Below, piece by piece: positions 52,248 to 61,823 of a stretch of DNA of 64,000 nucleotides. The stretch comes from Duncaniella muricolitica (GTDB taxonomy: Bacteria; Bacteroidota; Bacteroidia; Bacteroidales; Muribaculaceae): the NCBI GenBank assembly GCA_025808375.1, contig CP061009.1, positions 2,108,001 through 2,172,000 on the forward strand, in the 5' to 3' direction. The notes below the pieces were generated by a model. That model ran no database searches. It saw nothing but the letters and a program-made list of their open reading frames with translations, and was not told where the DNA came from. The position numbers and the translations under genes were made by a program. Positions within the stretch are counted from its first letter, which is position 1. The number at the start of each line of letters is the position of its first letter.

Positions 52248-54086
52248 ATGAACAAAACAAGTAAACTTTTCATGGGTGTAGCCTCGCTCGCCATGCTTGC
52301 TGCATGTTCCGACGACGCTCCCGTGGTAGACGGTGGCAACACCGGTGTGGTACCCGGCGATGGTACAACCGCTTACATGTCAGTGGTTCTCTCAGCTCCC
52401 GGCGACTTTGGCCGTTCGACTGACTTCGAGGATGGTGATGACAAGACCGATGCTCTTAAGCCCGGTGATGAGCACGCCATCAAAAATGCCAAATTCTTCT
52501 TCTTTGATGAGAATGGCAACTTCGTGCTCAATGCCAAGCTCATGACCCCCGACTTCGGAGAGTCTACACAAAAGCCTAACATCGAGTGGGAATCAAAGTC
52601 AAATGTGCTTGTACTTGAGGATATGACCGCCAACAACTATCCCTCCTACATGCTCACTGTCCTCAATATGGATGATTTTGAGGCTGAACCTACCCTTCAG
52701 GCTACTGCCGAGAAGCTTGTCAGCTCTGCCTATACTCTTAATGACGGCAAATATGACAGCTTTGTAATGTCCACATCAAGCTATGACCGTGGTGCAGATC
52801 AGCTTACTGCGTCTAAGTATGCTGTCAACAAGCTTGAGACCAAAAACTTTGCTACTACTCCTGACCTTGCTCTCGCTACGGGCACTCCTGTAGAGGTATA
52901 TGTAGAGCGTCTTGCAGCCAAAGTTGAACTCGCTGTAAACGCTACATCGACCACCTATACAGAGAATGGCGTGGAGCACACTATCTATAAGCTCAACCAG
53001 ACAGTAGCAGGCGAGGGCAACGACAATAACGAGCCCATAAACGGTGACCAGACTGCCAATACTGAAATCTATCTCGAAGTGCTTGGCTGGAGTCTTAATG
53101 CTACTGCCACACAGTCACACATGTCTAAGCAACTCAAGGACGCATGGTTCACAACCGCTCCTTTTGCCGCATGGGAAAATGCCCGCTACTTCCGCAGCTA
53201 TTGGGCTTATTCATATCCCTACACTCTCGGAACGGACTGTGAATCAACTCTCAACTATGTAAAGTACACTGAGATCAATGCCGACGGTCTTTCTCCCAAG
53301 CTCGGTTCTGATTATCCCCAGTACTGCATGGAGAACACTAACGCCCCTGCAAACATACTTGACTTTGCAAGTGGTCTGAATACCACTACCAAGAGATATG
53401 GCGTATATAACTCGCGTGTGACACACGCTGTGCTCAATACTCGTCTTTGCGACAAGAATGGTAAAAGCATTTCGGCCCTCAATATGCGTGGTGTGCTCTT
53501 CACCGAGGCTGCACTCAAGAGCTATGCTCTCAACGCCCTCAAGAATGCCGGTAAGCTCAACTACTACATCTATACCGGTTCTGCTTCCAATGAAGATAAG
53601 ACTGAGATTAAGAACTATCGTGGCGTTGATGTCAATGACATCAAGTTTGTAGGAATCGAAGGCTCTATCGGTGGAGCAGAATTCGCATATGCAGGTGAAC
53701 AGCTCTATAAGAAGGTAGTGGAAGAGGACGGTGCGACCAAGATGGTAGAGACCGATTCCGAGCAACTCGTAGTTGACCTCAATGCCCTTGCCGATGCCCG
53801 TGACATAGAGTGGTACAACACCCGCAACATCTACTATATACCTGTTGAGCACAACGCTTCTAACTCTGCTACCGACAATAGTGCAGAAGGTTACTATGGT
53901 GTTGTCCGCAACCACTGGTACAAGATTGAGATTAACTCGTTCAGCAAGGTGGGCCACGGTGTGTATGATCCCGATGACACTACTATCGAAATCAAGCCCG
54001 GTAAGCCTGATGACCCCCTCTACTATCTCGGTGCACGCATCAACGTACTCTCTTGGCGTGTTATCAACCAGAGCGTAGACCTCTAA
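52248..54086 (+). CDS. Mfa1-type major fimbrial subunit
   Basis: 612 residues. A lipoprotein signal ends in MLAAC (Cys 20). An Arg at about residue 56 (DFGR-STD) is a candidate site for the maturation cleavage that Arg-gingipains perform in Porphyromonas gingivalis. The body is beta-rich, with KNAKFFFFDENGNFVLNAK and a conserved alanine-rich segment AAKVELAVNAT. It ends in the donor strand LSWRVINQSVDL. This is the Mfa1 family. Donor strands link subunits into a filament. It is followed by the large hairpin at 54129-54174, which could favour its expression over the downstream minor subunits. Confidence 0.88.
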   Translation: MNKTSKLFMGVASLAMLAACSDDAPVVDGGNTGVVPGDGTTAYMSVVLSAPGDFGRSTDFEDGDDKTDALKPGDEHAIKNAKFFFFDENGNFVLNAKLMTPDFGESTQKPNIEWESKSNVLVLEDMTANNYPSYMLTVLNMDDFEAEPTLQATAEKLVSSAYTLNDGKYDSFVMSTSSYDRGADQLTASKYAVNKLETKNFATTPDLALATGTPVEVYVERLAAKVELAVNATSTTYTENGVEHTIYKLNQTVAGEGNDNNEPINGDQTANTEIYLEVLGWSLNATATQSHMSKQLKDAWFTTAPFAAWENARYFRSYWAYSYPYTLGTDCESTLNYVKYTEINADGLSPKLGSDYPQYCMENTNAPANILDFASGLNTTTKRYGVYNSRVTHAVLNTRLCDKNGKSISALNMRGVLFTEAALKSYALNALKNAGKLNYYIYTGSASNEDKTEIKNYRGVDVNDIKFVGIEGSIGGAEFAYAGEQLYKKVVEEDGATKMVETDSEQLVVDLNALADARDIEWYNTRNIYYIPVEHNASNSATDNSAEGYYGVVRNHWYKIEINSFSKVGHGVYDPDDTTIEIKPGKPDDPLYYLGARINVLSWRVINQSVDL

Positions 54087-54128
54087 TCTTTTTTGAATTA
54101 AAGTTTTAACAGTTCTCTCATATTTTTC

Positions 54129-54174
54129 AGGAGCCGGGGCGGTAGCCGTCCCGGTCTTCCCGCCCCCGGCTCCT
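54129..54174 (+). terminator. Hairpin between the major subunit and minor subunit genes
   Basis: AGGAGCCGGGG and CCCCCGGCTCCT pair strongly, with an inner second stem (GGGACGGCT-type), followed by ATCTTTTTTC. It is a rho-independent terminator shape inside the operon and probably lets only part of the transcripts continue. Confidence 0.75.
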
Positions 54175-54323
54175 ATCTTTTTTCTCGCCTCACTCTCTCG
54201 TCAGAAGCCGCACAACATCTCTCTTCCATCACACCCCAAAATTGCAACAACAAGCTCCTGCCACGACAGGAGACATCATATATCCGCAACATAACCATCC
54301 ACCCATCGCAAAGACCAAGCAAG

Positions 54324-55370
54324 ATGAAACTGTTCAATCGTCTTTACTCCATAACCGCACTTCTCGCTTCTGCGTTCGTCTTTACAGGCTGCAACGGCCT
54401 CATATATGACGACGAGGGCGACTGCGATCCTTACTACAAGGTCAAGTTTGTCTACGACACCAACCTCAAGTTTACCGACGCATTCCCCGCCGAGGTTTTT
54501 GAGGTGACACTCTATGTGGTAGACCCCGCAACTGGCCGTGTGGTGTGGCAGAAACATGAGTCGGGCGACGCTTTGCGACGCGACGGCTATCTGATGGACG
54601 TCGACATAGATCCGGGCCGCTATACTCTGCTCGCATGGTGTGGCGAAGGCCACCGCTCGTCGTTCAGTGTCGTTGACACCGACATACACACCGATCTGCG
54701 TTGCCGTCTTTCCGACCGTCAGATACTCGATTCGGGCCACGAATCGTCAACCGAGCTCCGCCGTCTCTATCATGGCAAGAGCGACAATGTGGAGTTTGAG
54801 GACGAGCAGGGCACCCACGTCAAGACTGTGCGTCTCATCAAAGACACCAACACCGTCCACATCGTGCTCCAGCACCTCTCGGGCGAGAATATCGACCATC
54901 GCGACTTCTCCTTCACCATTGAGGGCGACAACGGCCATATGGACTATGACAACTCACTTATCTACAATCCCGACGAGCGGCTCACCTATCGTCCTTATGA
55001 CGTATATTCCGGCACAGCCGGCATCTATCTTCCAGGTGATGAGAACCGAGCCGCTGTGGTCGACGTGAGTGCGGCCGTGGCCCATTTCTCCGTGAGCCGT
55101 CTCATGGAGGACAAGCGCAAGGAGGACGTCTTTGTGAAAATCTATAACAAGGATGGCGAAAAGATAGTCCAGGTGCCGTTTATCGACTATGCTCTTCTCG
55201 TCAAAGGCAAATATAAACGCCCCGACGGCACACCGCTCACCGATCAGGAATATCTTGACTATCAGGATGATTATTCCATGGTGTTTTTCCTTGACGAGCA
55301 CAACCGCTGGCAAAACACCCACATATATATCAACTCCTGGCGTGTGATACTCCAGAATACTGACATCTGA
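54324..55370 (+). CDS. FimB/Mfa2-type fimbrial anchor
   Basis: 348 residues. The lipobox is FTGC (Cys 23). CNGLIYDDEGDCDPYYKVKFVYDTNLKFTDAFPAEVFEVTLYVVD and the DIDPGRYTLLAWCGEG segment are characteristic of the FimB/Mfa2 family. This protein stays lipidated and anchors the fimbrial base in the outer membrane, limiting fibre length. It ends INSWRVILQNTDI. It lies 237 bases after the major subunit, beyond the internal hairpin. Confidence 0.9.
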   Translation: MKLFNRLYSITALLASAFVFTGCNGLIYDDEGDCDPYYKVKFVYDTNLKFTDAFPAEVFEVTLYVVDPATGRVVWQKHESGDALRRDGYLMDVDIDPGRYTLLAWCGEGHRSSFSVVDTDIHTDLRCRLSDRQILDSGHESSTELRRLYHGKSDNVEFEDEQGTHVKTVRLIKDTNTVHIVLQHLSGENIDHRDFSFTIEGDNGHMDYDNSLIYNPDERLTYRPYDVYSGTAGIYLPGDENRAAVVDVSAAVAHFSVSRLMEDKRKEDVFVKIYNKDGEKIVQVPFIDYALLVKGKYKRPDGTPLTDQEYLDYQDDYSMVFFLDEHNRWQNTHIYINSWRVILQNTDI

Positions 55371-55439
55371 TTGGAGAACCGAAACTCTGAGATGCTTCCA
55401 ATAACCTATTGACATCCTCTCAACTCCACACACTGATAA

Positions 55440-57215
55440 ATGACAACTTTAGCCAAATACCTGACTCTATTAACCGTAGCGGTGCTGTCGGTGTCATGTT
55501 CGTCCCATGACATCGACACAACGGTGACGCCTCAGCCAGGGTTGTCGGCCGGCGGTTGCATGGCCGGTTTTACCATCACCCTCGACTCGGGAGGTGGTGA
55601 CATAAGAAGCCGACTGGCATCGCGGGCACCTTCGGAGGGCGATTATGAGGCCGGTACATCTGCCGAAAACTATATCGACATAGACGGCAAAGACTTCAGG
55701 ATACTCTTTTTTGACAAAGAGGATAGGTATATAGGCGCGCTTGACAATGTGCTTGTCATCATCGAGAGTTCAGACGGCTCGATGAAACGTTACCGTGTGA
55801 GCGGTACGGTGCCTGTCTCGGTGGTGGACGACGCCGGACAAGAATTTAAAATGATGATGCTCGCCAACTGGAGACACGATTACCCGCAGCCCGAAAAAGG
55901 CTCTACCCTTCAGGATATAGCATCCTCAACCCTCGCAGCTTACACATTTGATTACTCTGACGACCAGCGGGTGGGTCGGGAGCGGCCCATACCCATGTTT
56001 GGTGTATCGAATCTTATCAGCGGACAGGAGTTTGACCCCGGATGGGAAACCGATCTGGGCACTCTCCATATGCTTCGTGCATATGCCAAGGTGAGAGTGC
56101 GCGCCCATGGGGACGGGCTGCCCATAACATCGGTCACACTCACTCGCGGCAACACCCGCGGCTATCGCGCACCTCTGGGCGTGAGTCGTCAGGGCGATTA
56201 TGTCCATGGCAGCTATGCCCGCGACTATTACCGTAAACCATCAGTCCCGGCTGATAGCGAACAGCTTACTGATATTCCGTTTATTTACAGTGACAACGAT
56301 GACATCTGGACTCTCTATCTGCCCGAGTTTGCCAATCTCGGTCTTGACGCCGACGGCCGTCCCGACCCGAGAGCTCCGCTTGCCGACGATTCGCGCGCAC
56401 GTATCAGGGTGACTTTTGACGGACATGTGGGATATGAATATGTCGACTTTAAATATTATTCCTCTCCGCCTGCCTATGCCGGGGAGGATGCCCGCGAAGG
56501 CGACCACTTCGACCTGCTTCGCAACACTGTATACGACTTCACTTTGCGCAAACATTCGGGAAACGCGGAGGTGGATGTTGAAGTCGACGTTCAGCCTTAT
56601 GCCGAGCAGGTGCTCCGTCCCGGTTTCGGACTCATGCGCGACGAGATGGGCGACCTCATGATTTTGCCTGAGAAGGGTGTCAATGGCAATGACTCGCTTC
56701 CGAAGTTTTTCATGGACTATCTACATCGTTACGATAAAGAAGACATATTGAAAGAATTTCCGCTTGAGTCGCTCGTCGAAGGTGACTATTATGCCATACA
56801 TCGAGGTCAGGACGGCGAGATGGCTAATGCCGAGGTCTGGCTAAAGGATATTGACGGAGCCCATGTGCTCGAGAACTTCCGCCCCAAGGATGATAATGAC
56901 GAGAATTGCAGCACACGTTATGTGGAGCTGTACTTTGGTCTCGACAAGTATTATTATCATAAAGACCGTGATGGCGATCGCCGTCTCCACCATTTCCAAA
57001 ACCATTGGACTGTAGTGCTCGACCGCAAGGACTATACAGTGTTCAAGTCGCCCGACAATCTCTGGCGATATGAAGTGGAATCGTTTGACGCAACTAATCC
57101 CGACGAGCTCTACATTGTGGCCGACCCGCCTGAGGATGCCGATAACTATTATTTTATCAAGGTGACAAATGGCGAAATCACCAATGAGAAAGTCACCATA
57201 CCGAAAAATCCTTAG
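55440..57215 (+). CDS. Fimbrial accessory subunit (Mfa-like)
   Basis: 591 residues. The lipobox is LSVSC (Cys 20), and an Arg at about residue 62 (LASR-APS) may be a maturation cleavage site as in fimbrillins. The N-terminal half resembles fimbrillin domains (FRILFFDKEDRYIGALDNVLVII ... LHMLRAYAKVRVRAHGDGLPITSVTLTRGNTRG). The C-terminal part is a distinct beta-rich domain with YYAIHRGQDGEMANAEVWLKDIDG and many Tyr and Asp. It probably caps or decorates the fibre near the tip. The role is inferred from its position between the anchor and the DUF4906 gene. Confidence 0.75.
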   Translation: MTTLAKYLTLLTVAVLSVSCSSHDIDTTVTPQPGLSAGGCMAGFTITLDSGGGDIRSRLASRAPSEGDYEAGTSAENYIDIDGKDFRILFFDKEDRYIGALDNVLVIIESSDGSMKRYRVSGTVPVSVVDDAGQEFKMMMLANWRHDYPQPEKGSTLQDIASSTLAAYTFDYSDDQRVGRERPIPMFGVSNLISGQEFDPGWETDLGTLHMLRAYAKVRVRAHGDGLPITSVTLTRGNTRGYRAPLGVSRQGDYVHGSYARDYYRKPSVPADSEQLTDIPFIYSDNDDIWTLYLPEFANLGLDADGRPDPRAPLADDSRARIRVTFDGHVGYEYVDFKYYSSPPAYAGEDAREGDHFDLLRNTVYDFTLRKHSGNAEVDVEVDVQPYAEQVLRPGFGLMRDEMGDLMILPEKGVNGNDSLPKFFMDYLHRYDKEDILKEFPLESLVEGDYYAIHRGQDGEMANAEVWLKDIDGAHVLENFRPKDDNDENCSTRYVELYFGLDKYYYHKDRDGDRRLHHFQNHWTVVLDRKDYTVFKSPDNLWRYEVESFDATNPDELYIVADPPEDADNYYFIKVTNGEITNEKVTIPKNP

Positions 57216-57234
57216 ATAATAACAACCAACCGAC

Positions 57235-60200
57235 ATGTCACGATATAATATAAGACTTAAAACTCTTCTCTCATGGTGTGTAGCCGCATGCTCGGCCGCA
57301 CTCATGACCGCGTGTGTCGATGAGATACCCGGCTACGGACTTAATGACATACCCGAGGGAGAGGTTACGGTCGATCTGCAGGCCGCATTCTCACCTTTCA
57401 CCGAGTCCATACTGAGCCGTTCCACCACCATCCCCGGCAAGGCTATGGCTGACATTTCAGACCTCTGCCTCCTTGCCTACGGCACAGATGGCCGTCTCAT
57501 TGACAATGAATATTTTCCCGGCGGAGTGATGCAGATTGATTTCAGTCCCTCCGATGTCAAGGACGAGCCGCGCGATGACCATGACGCGAGCAACGGTGAC
57601 AAGGCCGAGGCTTCGACCAAATGTCTCAAAAAGACTCTCACACTCCCCACGGGACGTTATTATCTCATTGCCGTGGCCAATCTCGGGCAATATACGCGTA
57701 ATGAGGACGGTAGTGTCAGTGTGGTCAGCTCTACCTATGACGCGCTGAAAGCCGAAGGCCGGGACAAGTATGATACGCTCGACAAACTGCGGGCCATGAC
57801 CGTGGGGTGGGATCTCGAAAATGATGCCAACAACCGCGAGATGCTCGGATTTTTCACAGGTTCAAAGGACAATGTTCCGAGCCACACTTCATCATTCACA
57901 CCTGTGACAGTCGATCGTGCCGGGCTTACGCTTCACACCTGGCTGCGACGCTGTGCCTCCAAGGTCACCATCGACTTTGACGGCTCTGAGTTGCGCGAAA
58001 ATGTTCGCGTATATCTCAAAGAGGCCCGCATATATAATATACCCAAGGAGTGCACGCTCGGTTTTGGGTTGAAGAGCGATTCGGAAGGCGGCAACTATAA
58101 TAATGCTGCCGGTAAGGACGGTATCTACACAGCTTCTGAACATCATCTTACCAATGCCATAATCTATGGCGAGGGGGATGACCATAAGGCGTGGCCGGCG
58201 ATCACCAAGGGTACACCCTATGGTGCATATATAGAGGATGGAACCAAGAGTGCCGACTACGATTACAGCAGCCTCCACAGTGAGACGGCCGACGCGCTGT
58301 TTTTCTATGAAAATATGCAGGGCGACGCTCCGCGCGACAAGTTTCAGATAGCAGACCTTGACAACGGTGGAGTGCAGGGCGCGGATGACATCAAGGATGG
58401 CATTCCCTACGGCACGTATATCGAAGTTGTCGGCCATTACTACTCTACGGCCAACGGTGCGGTGTCGGAAGGTGACATCAAATATCGCTTCATGCTTGGC
58501 AAGGATGTCAAGCGCAACTGTGATGCCGAACGCAACTATCACTACAAACTCACCCTCCGCCTCCGCGGCAACGCCAACGATTATGACTGGCATATTGATT
58601 ATAAAGAAACTGATGGATTTGATATACCTAATCCCTGGTATATCTCATATCTATATAATCATGATGCCATAATGCCTTTTAAATACACACCTCCGCAGGG
58701 ATGGAAAGTTACTAAGATTGAGGCTAAGATTATAGAGAATCCATGGTATCCGACTGAGGTGCCGAGTGATGAACAGGTAGCACCTTTCAATCAAGAGGCC
58801 AATCGTGCTCTTGGCAACGGGTTCTTGTCTTTACATGCGACTGAAAAAACAGTTATAACGTGGGATGAAGCCGGAGGTGTTGTAACTAATTCGAGTGGTT
58901 TGTTTGATTATACTGCTGCCGCTAATGAAAAAGCCAACGACAAATATTTCTATGGCAAAGCTTCTGATGGTGATTTGGATCGTTCTTCTCGAACATATTA
59001 TTTTGACGGGACTGACGATGTAACCAATAATGGTCGTGGTGCATATTCCTATCAGAAAGATGGAGATAAATATACTTTTAACATACCGCTTTTTACGAGA
59101 GCAAAGGTCATGATAAAAGAAACCGGCTATTCAGGCAATAATCCATATGTTGGATATGAACGTCATGCGAAATTAAAGCTGATAGCTCATCTTGAGAATG
59201 AAAGCGGACAAACAAGGTCGGATGAAGATGAGACTACCGTGATTCAAGTGAGACGTATTGTCAATCCCAAAGGTGTGTATCGCAAATCGGGTAACAATGA
59301 GGATTTCAACGTCACGTTGTTACGTCTTCCGGGTGACGATGCGGCTAATTTCGTGGAATTTAAATCTGATGGTCCGTGGCTTGCTGAAATAGTCGGAGAT
59401 AAGAATTTTATCACTCTTGACGGTAAGCAGATTGTGACTGGGTCGACTCAGACACCTATAAAATTTACAATAAAATTCAACAAGCTCAATAATGATAAAA
59501 AGATTAGAAACGCTGTAGTGCGCGTCAAATACCATAACTACACCTGTTATCATCTTATATTTGTGAGACAGGGTTATGACGCCCAAGCGATATCACCAAC
59601 GGGCAAAAATCTTGACGGGGATAATGTTACTGCTACAAAATGGAGTACATTTAACAATATTACGATGTCTGCCCCCGCTACGGATCCGCGAGATGAAGGG
59701 TCAATGTTTAAATTCGGAAATCCATGGTGGCCTATTGATGCATATTGTAATGTGTATACAGATGCCAATGGCAATGTAGACTGCGGTTTTCCGAAAGATA
59801 CAGAATTTTCGACTCCTCCTCCGGTTTATTTTGCCGAAGATGATGGGAGTTGGTATAAACATGAGACTAATGCGTGGAATATCGGTTCTAATTCCAATGG
59901 ATTTGGCGACAAATATCCTATCGCAACAGCCCGTGATTTTGAACAACTTTACCTGACGCCACATATTCAGTTTGGATATGGTGTATTGTATGCCGATGGA
60001 GCTACAGAAACTCAAATGTCGGTTAATGATGCATATGGTTGGTACCGGCGAGATATAGACGGTGAAGTTCCTGATAATCGAAAGGGTATGCGTGGCATGT
60101 TTGCTTATTACTGGAATGTAAATGATCCGAATAATGCCTATACTGCTAAAAATGTATTTTTCCCTATCGGCCGTTCAGGTTATGGCCATCGTAAAAATAC

Positions 60201-60537
60201 AAGGTCTACAGCCTCAAATAATGAAAAAGCCGGGACTTTGCGATATGCGTGCGGTCGTTCAAGTTATGCTAATGTATTTGAAAAAACAGCTCCACTATTT
60301 TGTTCGCTTTATCGTCGTTCAGGAGCCATCTATTGGGCAAGAAATGCTGCACGTATATATAAATCGTGGGATGGCTCAAAGACTGATGTAGATAAAGATA
60401 TTGCTAATCCTACGAATATAGAGGGCGCAAGAATGTTTGGCCTTGACATCAATTATTTTACATTTGATGTTAATGCCATTCAAGGTAGTAATATGGACAA
60501 TGGGGCAGACGCCTGTTTTATTCGCTGCGTGGAATAG
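57235..60537 (+). CDS. DUF4906-type putative fimbrial tip adhesin
   Basis: 1100 residues. The lipobox is LMTAC (Cys 27). Residues about 30-450 resemble fimbrillin-type domains (ADISDLCLLAYGTDGRLIDNEYF, LHTWLRRCASKVTIDFDGSELRENV). From about residue 455 the DNA turns AT-rich. Residues about 683-785 look like a BACON-type domain (FVEFKSDGPWLAEIV, YHNYTCYHLIFVRQGYDA). Residues about 800-1100 resemble the C-terminal FISUMP-like fold with FFPIGRSGYGHR and a final ADACFIRCVE. It is likely the ligand-binding tip. Last in the operon, ahead of a strong bidirectional terminator. Confidence 0.75.
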   Translation: MSRYNIRLKTLLSWCVAACSAALMTACVDEIPGYGLNDIPEGEVTVDLQAAFSPFTESILSRSTTIPGKAMADISDLCLLAYGTDGRLIDNEYFPGGVMQIDFSPSDVKDEPRDDHDASNGDKAEASTKCLKKTLTLPTGRYYLIAVANLGQYTRNEDGSVSVVSSTYDALKAEGRDKYDTLDKLRAMTVGWDLENDANNREMLGFFTGSKDNVPSHTSSFTPVTVDRAGLTLHTWLRRCASKVTIDFDGSELRENVRVYLKEARIYNIPKECTLGFGLKSDSEGGNYNNAAGKDGIYTASEHHLTNAIIYGEGDDHKAWPAITKGTPYGAYIEDGTKSADYDYSSLHSETADALFFYENMQGDAPRDKFQIADLDNGGVQGADDIKDGIPYGTYIEVVGHYYSTANGAVSEGDIKYRFMLGKDVKRNCDAERNYHYKLTLRLRGNANDYDWHIDYKETDGFDIPNPWYISYLYNHDAIMPFKYTPPQGWKVTKIEAKIIENPWYPTEVPSDEQVAPFNQEANRALGNGFLSLHATEKTVITWDEAGGVVTNSSGLFDYTAAANEKANDKYFYGKASDGDLDRSSRTYYFDGTDDVTNNGRGAYSYQKDGDKYTFNIPLFTRAKVMIKETGYSGNNPYVGYERHAKLKLIAHLENESGQTRSDEDETTVIQVRRIVNPKGVYRKSGNNEDFNVTLLRLPGDDAANFVEFKSDGPWLAEIVGDKNFITLDGKQIVTGSTQTPIKFTIKFNKLNNDKKIRNAVVRVKYHNYTCYHLIFVRQGYDAQAISPTGKNLDGDNVTATKWSTFNNITMSAPATDPRDEGSMFKFGNPWWPIDAYCNVYTDANGNVDCGFPKDTEFSTPPPVYFAEDDGSWYKHETNAWNIGSNSNGFGDKYPIATARDFEQLYLTPHIQFGYGVLYADGATETQMSVNDAYGWYRRDIDGEVPDNRKGMRGMFAYYWNVNDPNNAYTAKNVFFPIGRSGYGHRKNTRSTASNNEKAGTLRYACGRSSYANVFEKTAPLFCSLYRRSGAIYWARNAARIYKSWDGSKTDVDKDIANPTNIEGARMFGLDINYFTFDVNAIQGSNMDNGADACFIRCVE

Positions 60538-60550
60538 TTGAAATATGCAT

Positions 60551-60609
60551 AAAACAAGGCATTGGGAATCAAGCTGAGTGAAGTTTGATTCCCAATGCCC
60601 CTTGTTTTA
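60551..60609. terminator. Bidirectional terminator between the fimbrial operon and comF
   Basis: AAAACAAGGCATTGGGAATC pairs with GATTCCCAATGC and CCTTGTTTT (one bulged base) around a short loop. The 3' arm contains the comF stop codon. A/T runs lie on both sides. Confidence 0.8.
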
Positions 60610-61317
60610 TCTAAGCTTTGATATGGCGAGAGAGTAGACGCTGAGCCGGGCGGTGGGGACTGTGGTGTGGATGGTCTCGAGCGCGGAGAGTATGGTCGAG
60701 CCTGTAGTGATGACATCGTCCACTACAAGTATGTGAAGAGAGTCGAGCTGTTCGGGATTTGTCACACGAAATGTGCCGATGGAATTGGTGCGACGCTGTG
60801 AGGCATTTTTTCGGGTCTGGGTGGAGTGGGGGCGCGAGGCCGTGAGATTGTCGCCGATTGGCAGACCGATCACATCGCTCAGACCGCGGGCTATTTCGTG
60901 TGACTGGTTATAACCCCTCATCCATAGTTTGGTGAAATGGAGCGGGACAGGCATCAATACGTCGATGTCGTCAAAAAATCCTGCTGTGGCAAGCTGTCCG
61001 GCATGCATGCGTGCGAGTTTGCGCCCTATAATCGGGCGACGGTTGTATTTTGCGTCATGTATGAGTCTGACGTGAGGTGTGCCCGACATGTGATAATATA
61101 GCGAAGCAGCTTTTTCTATAGGGGCTCTCAATGATGCGAGCCTGTCGGCAAGTTCATTGTCGCGATAGTCGTCAAACTCCACCCGGGGCAGCTCCATCAG
61201 ACATCCGAGACACATCAGATCCTCACCCTCGACAAGCGGGGTGTGACACACAGTACACACTCTCGGGAAAAAGAGGTCAAGAAGGTTGCCGCCCCAGCGT
61301 AGGAGTGTGGAGGTCAT
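60607..61317 (-). CDS. comF: ComF family phosphoribosyltransferase-like protein
   Basis: 236 residues. An N-terminal zinc-finger-like CTVCHTPLVEGEDLMCLGC (about 20-38) and the PRPP-loop VLVVDDVITTGSTI (about 205-218) identify ComF. ComF proteins aid DNA uptake in naturally competent species; in others their role is open. The start overlaps recX by 4 bases. Confidence 0.9.
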   Translation of the reverse strand: MTSTLLRWGGNLLDLFFPRVCTVCHTPLVEGEDLMCLGCLMELPRVEFDDYRDNELADRLASLRAPIEKAASLYYHMSGTPHVRLIHDAKYNRRPIIGRKLARMHAGQLATAGFFDDIDVLMPVPLHFTKLWMRGYNQSHEIARGLSDVIGLPIGDNLTASRPHSTQTRKNASQRRTNSIGTFRVTNPEQLDSLHILVVDDVITTGSTILSALETIHTTVPTARLSVYSLAISKLR

Positions 61318-61823
61318 GAGCGATCGTCCTCCTCGCCGTCGGCTATGCTGCGGGCCGTAGCATTGATTATGTTTGTGGCAAGTCGTGCCTCAAATCCGCG
61401 CTGCATGGCAAATCGCAACACTTTCAGCTTGGCCTCATATGTACGGATATCATCCTTTGACTGTCGAATCTTGGCACGAATCACTCTTCGGGCCACCGAG
61501 TAGTATTTCTCCTCGTCAATCCCGTCAAACGATTGGTCAATATCGTCGCGCGAAAGACGTTTGGCCCACAGCCCCTGAATAATCTTTTTGCGTCCCCAGC
61601 CTGAAAATACCAGTTTGTCATGTGCATAGGCGCGGGCAAAGCGAGAGTCGTCGACAAAACCGAGTTCTTGAAGCCGACCTATGGCACGACTGATGTCGGT
61701 GGCGGATAGCCCCCAGGAGTCCATTTTGCGGCGCAGATCGGGGGTGCACTGCTCGCATTTGGCACAAAGGGCGGCCGCACGCGACAGAGCTTCGTCGTAA
61801 GTCAGCGGACGTGAGCGTTTCAT
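61314..61823 (-). CDS. recX: RecX family regulatory protein
   Basis: 169 residues from ATG 61823. It is all-helical with the RecX three-helix repeats: LSRAAALCAKCEQCTPDLRRKMDSWGL, IGRLQELGFVDDSRFARAYAHDK, RRVIRAKIRQSKDD. RecX binds RecA filaments and inhibits them. recA is not nearby. It overlaps prmC (ATGA) upstream and comF downstream. Confidence 0.85.
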   Translation of the reverse strand: MKRSRPLTYDEALSRAAALCAKCEQCTPDLRRKMDSWGLSATDISRAIGRLQELGFVDDSRFARAYAHDKLVFSGWGRKKIIQGLWAKRLSRDDIDQSFDGIDEEKYYSVARRVIRAKIRQSKDDIRTYEAKLKVLRFAMQRGFEARLATNIINATARSIADGEEDDRS

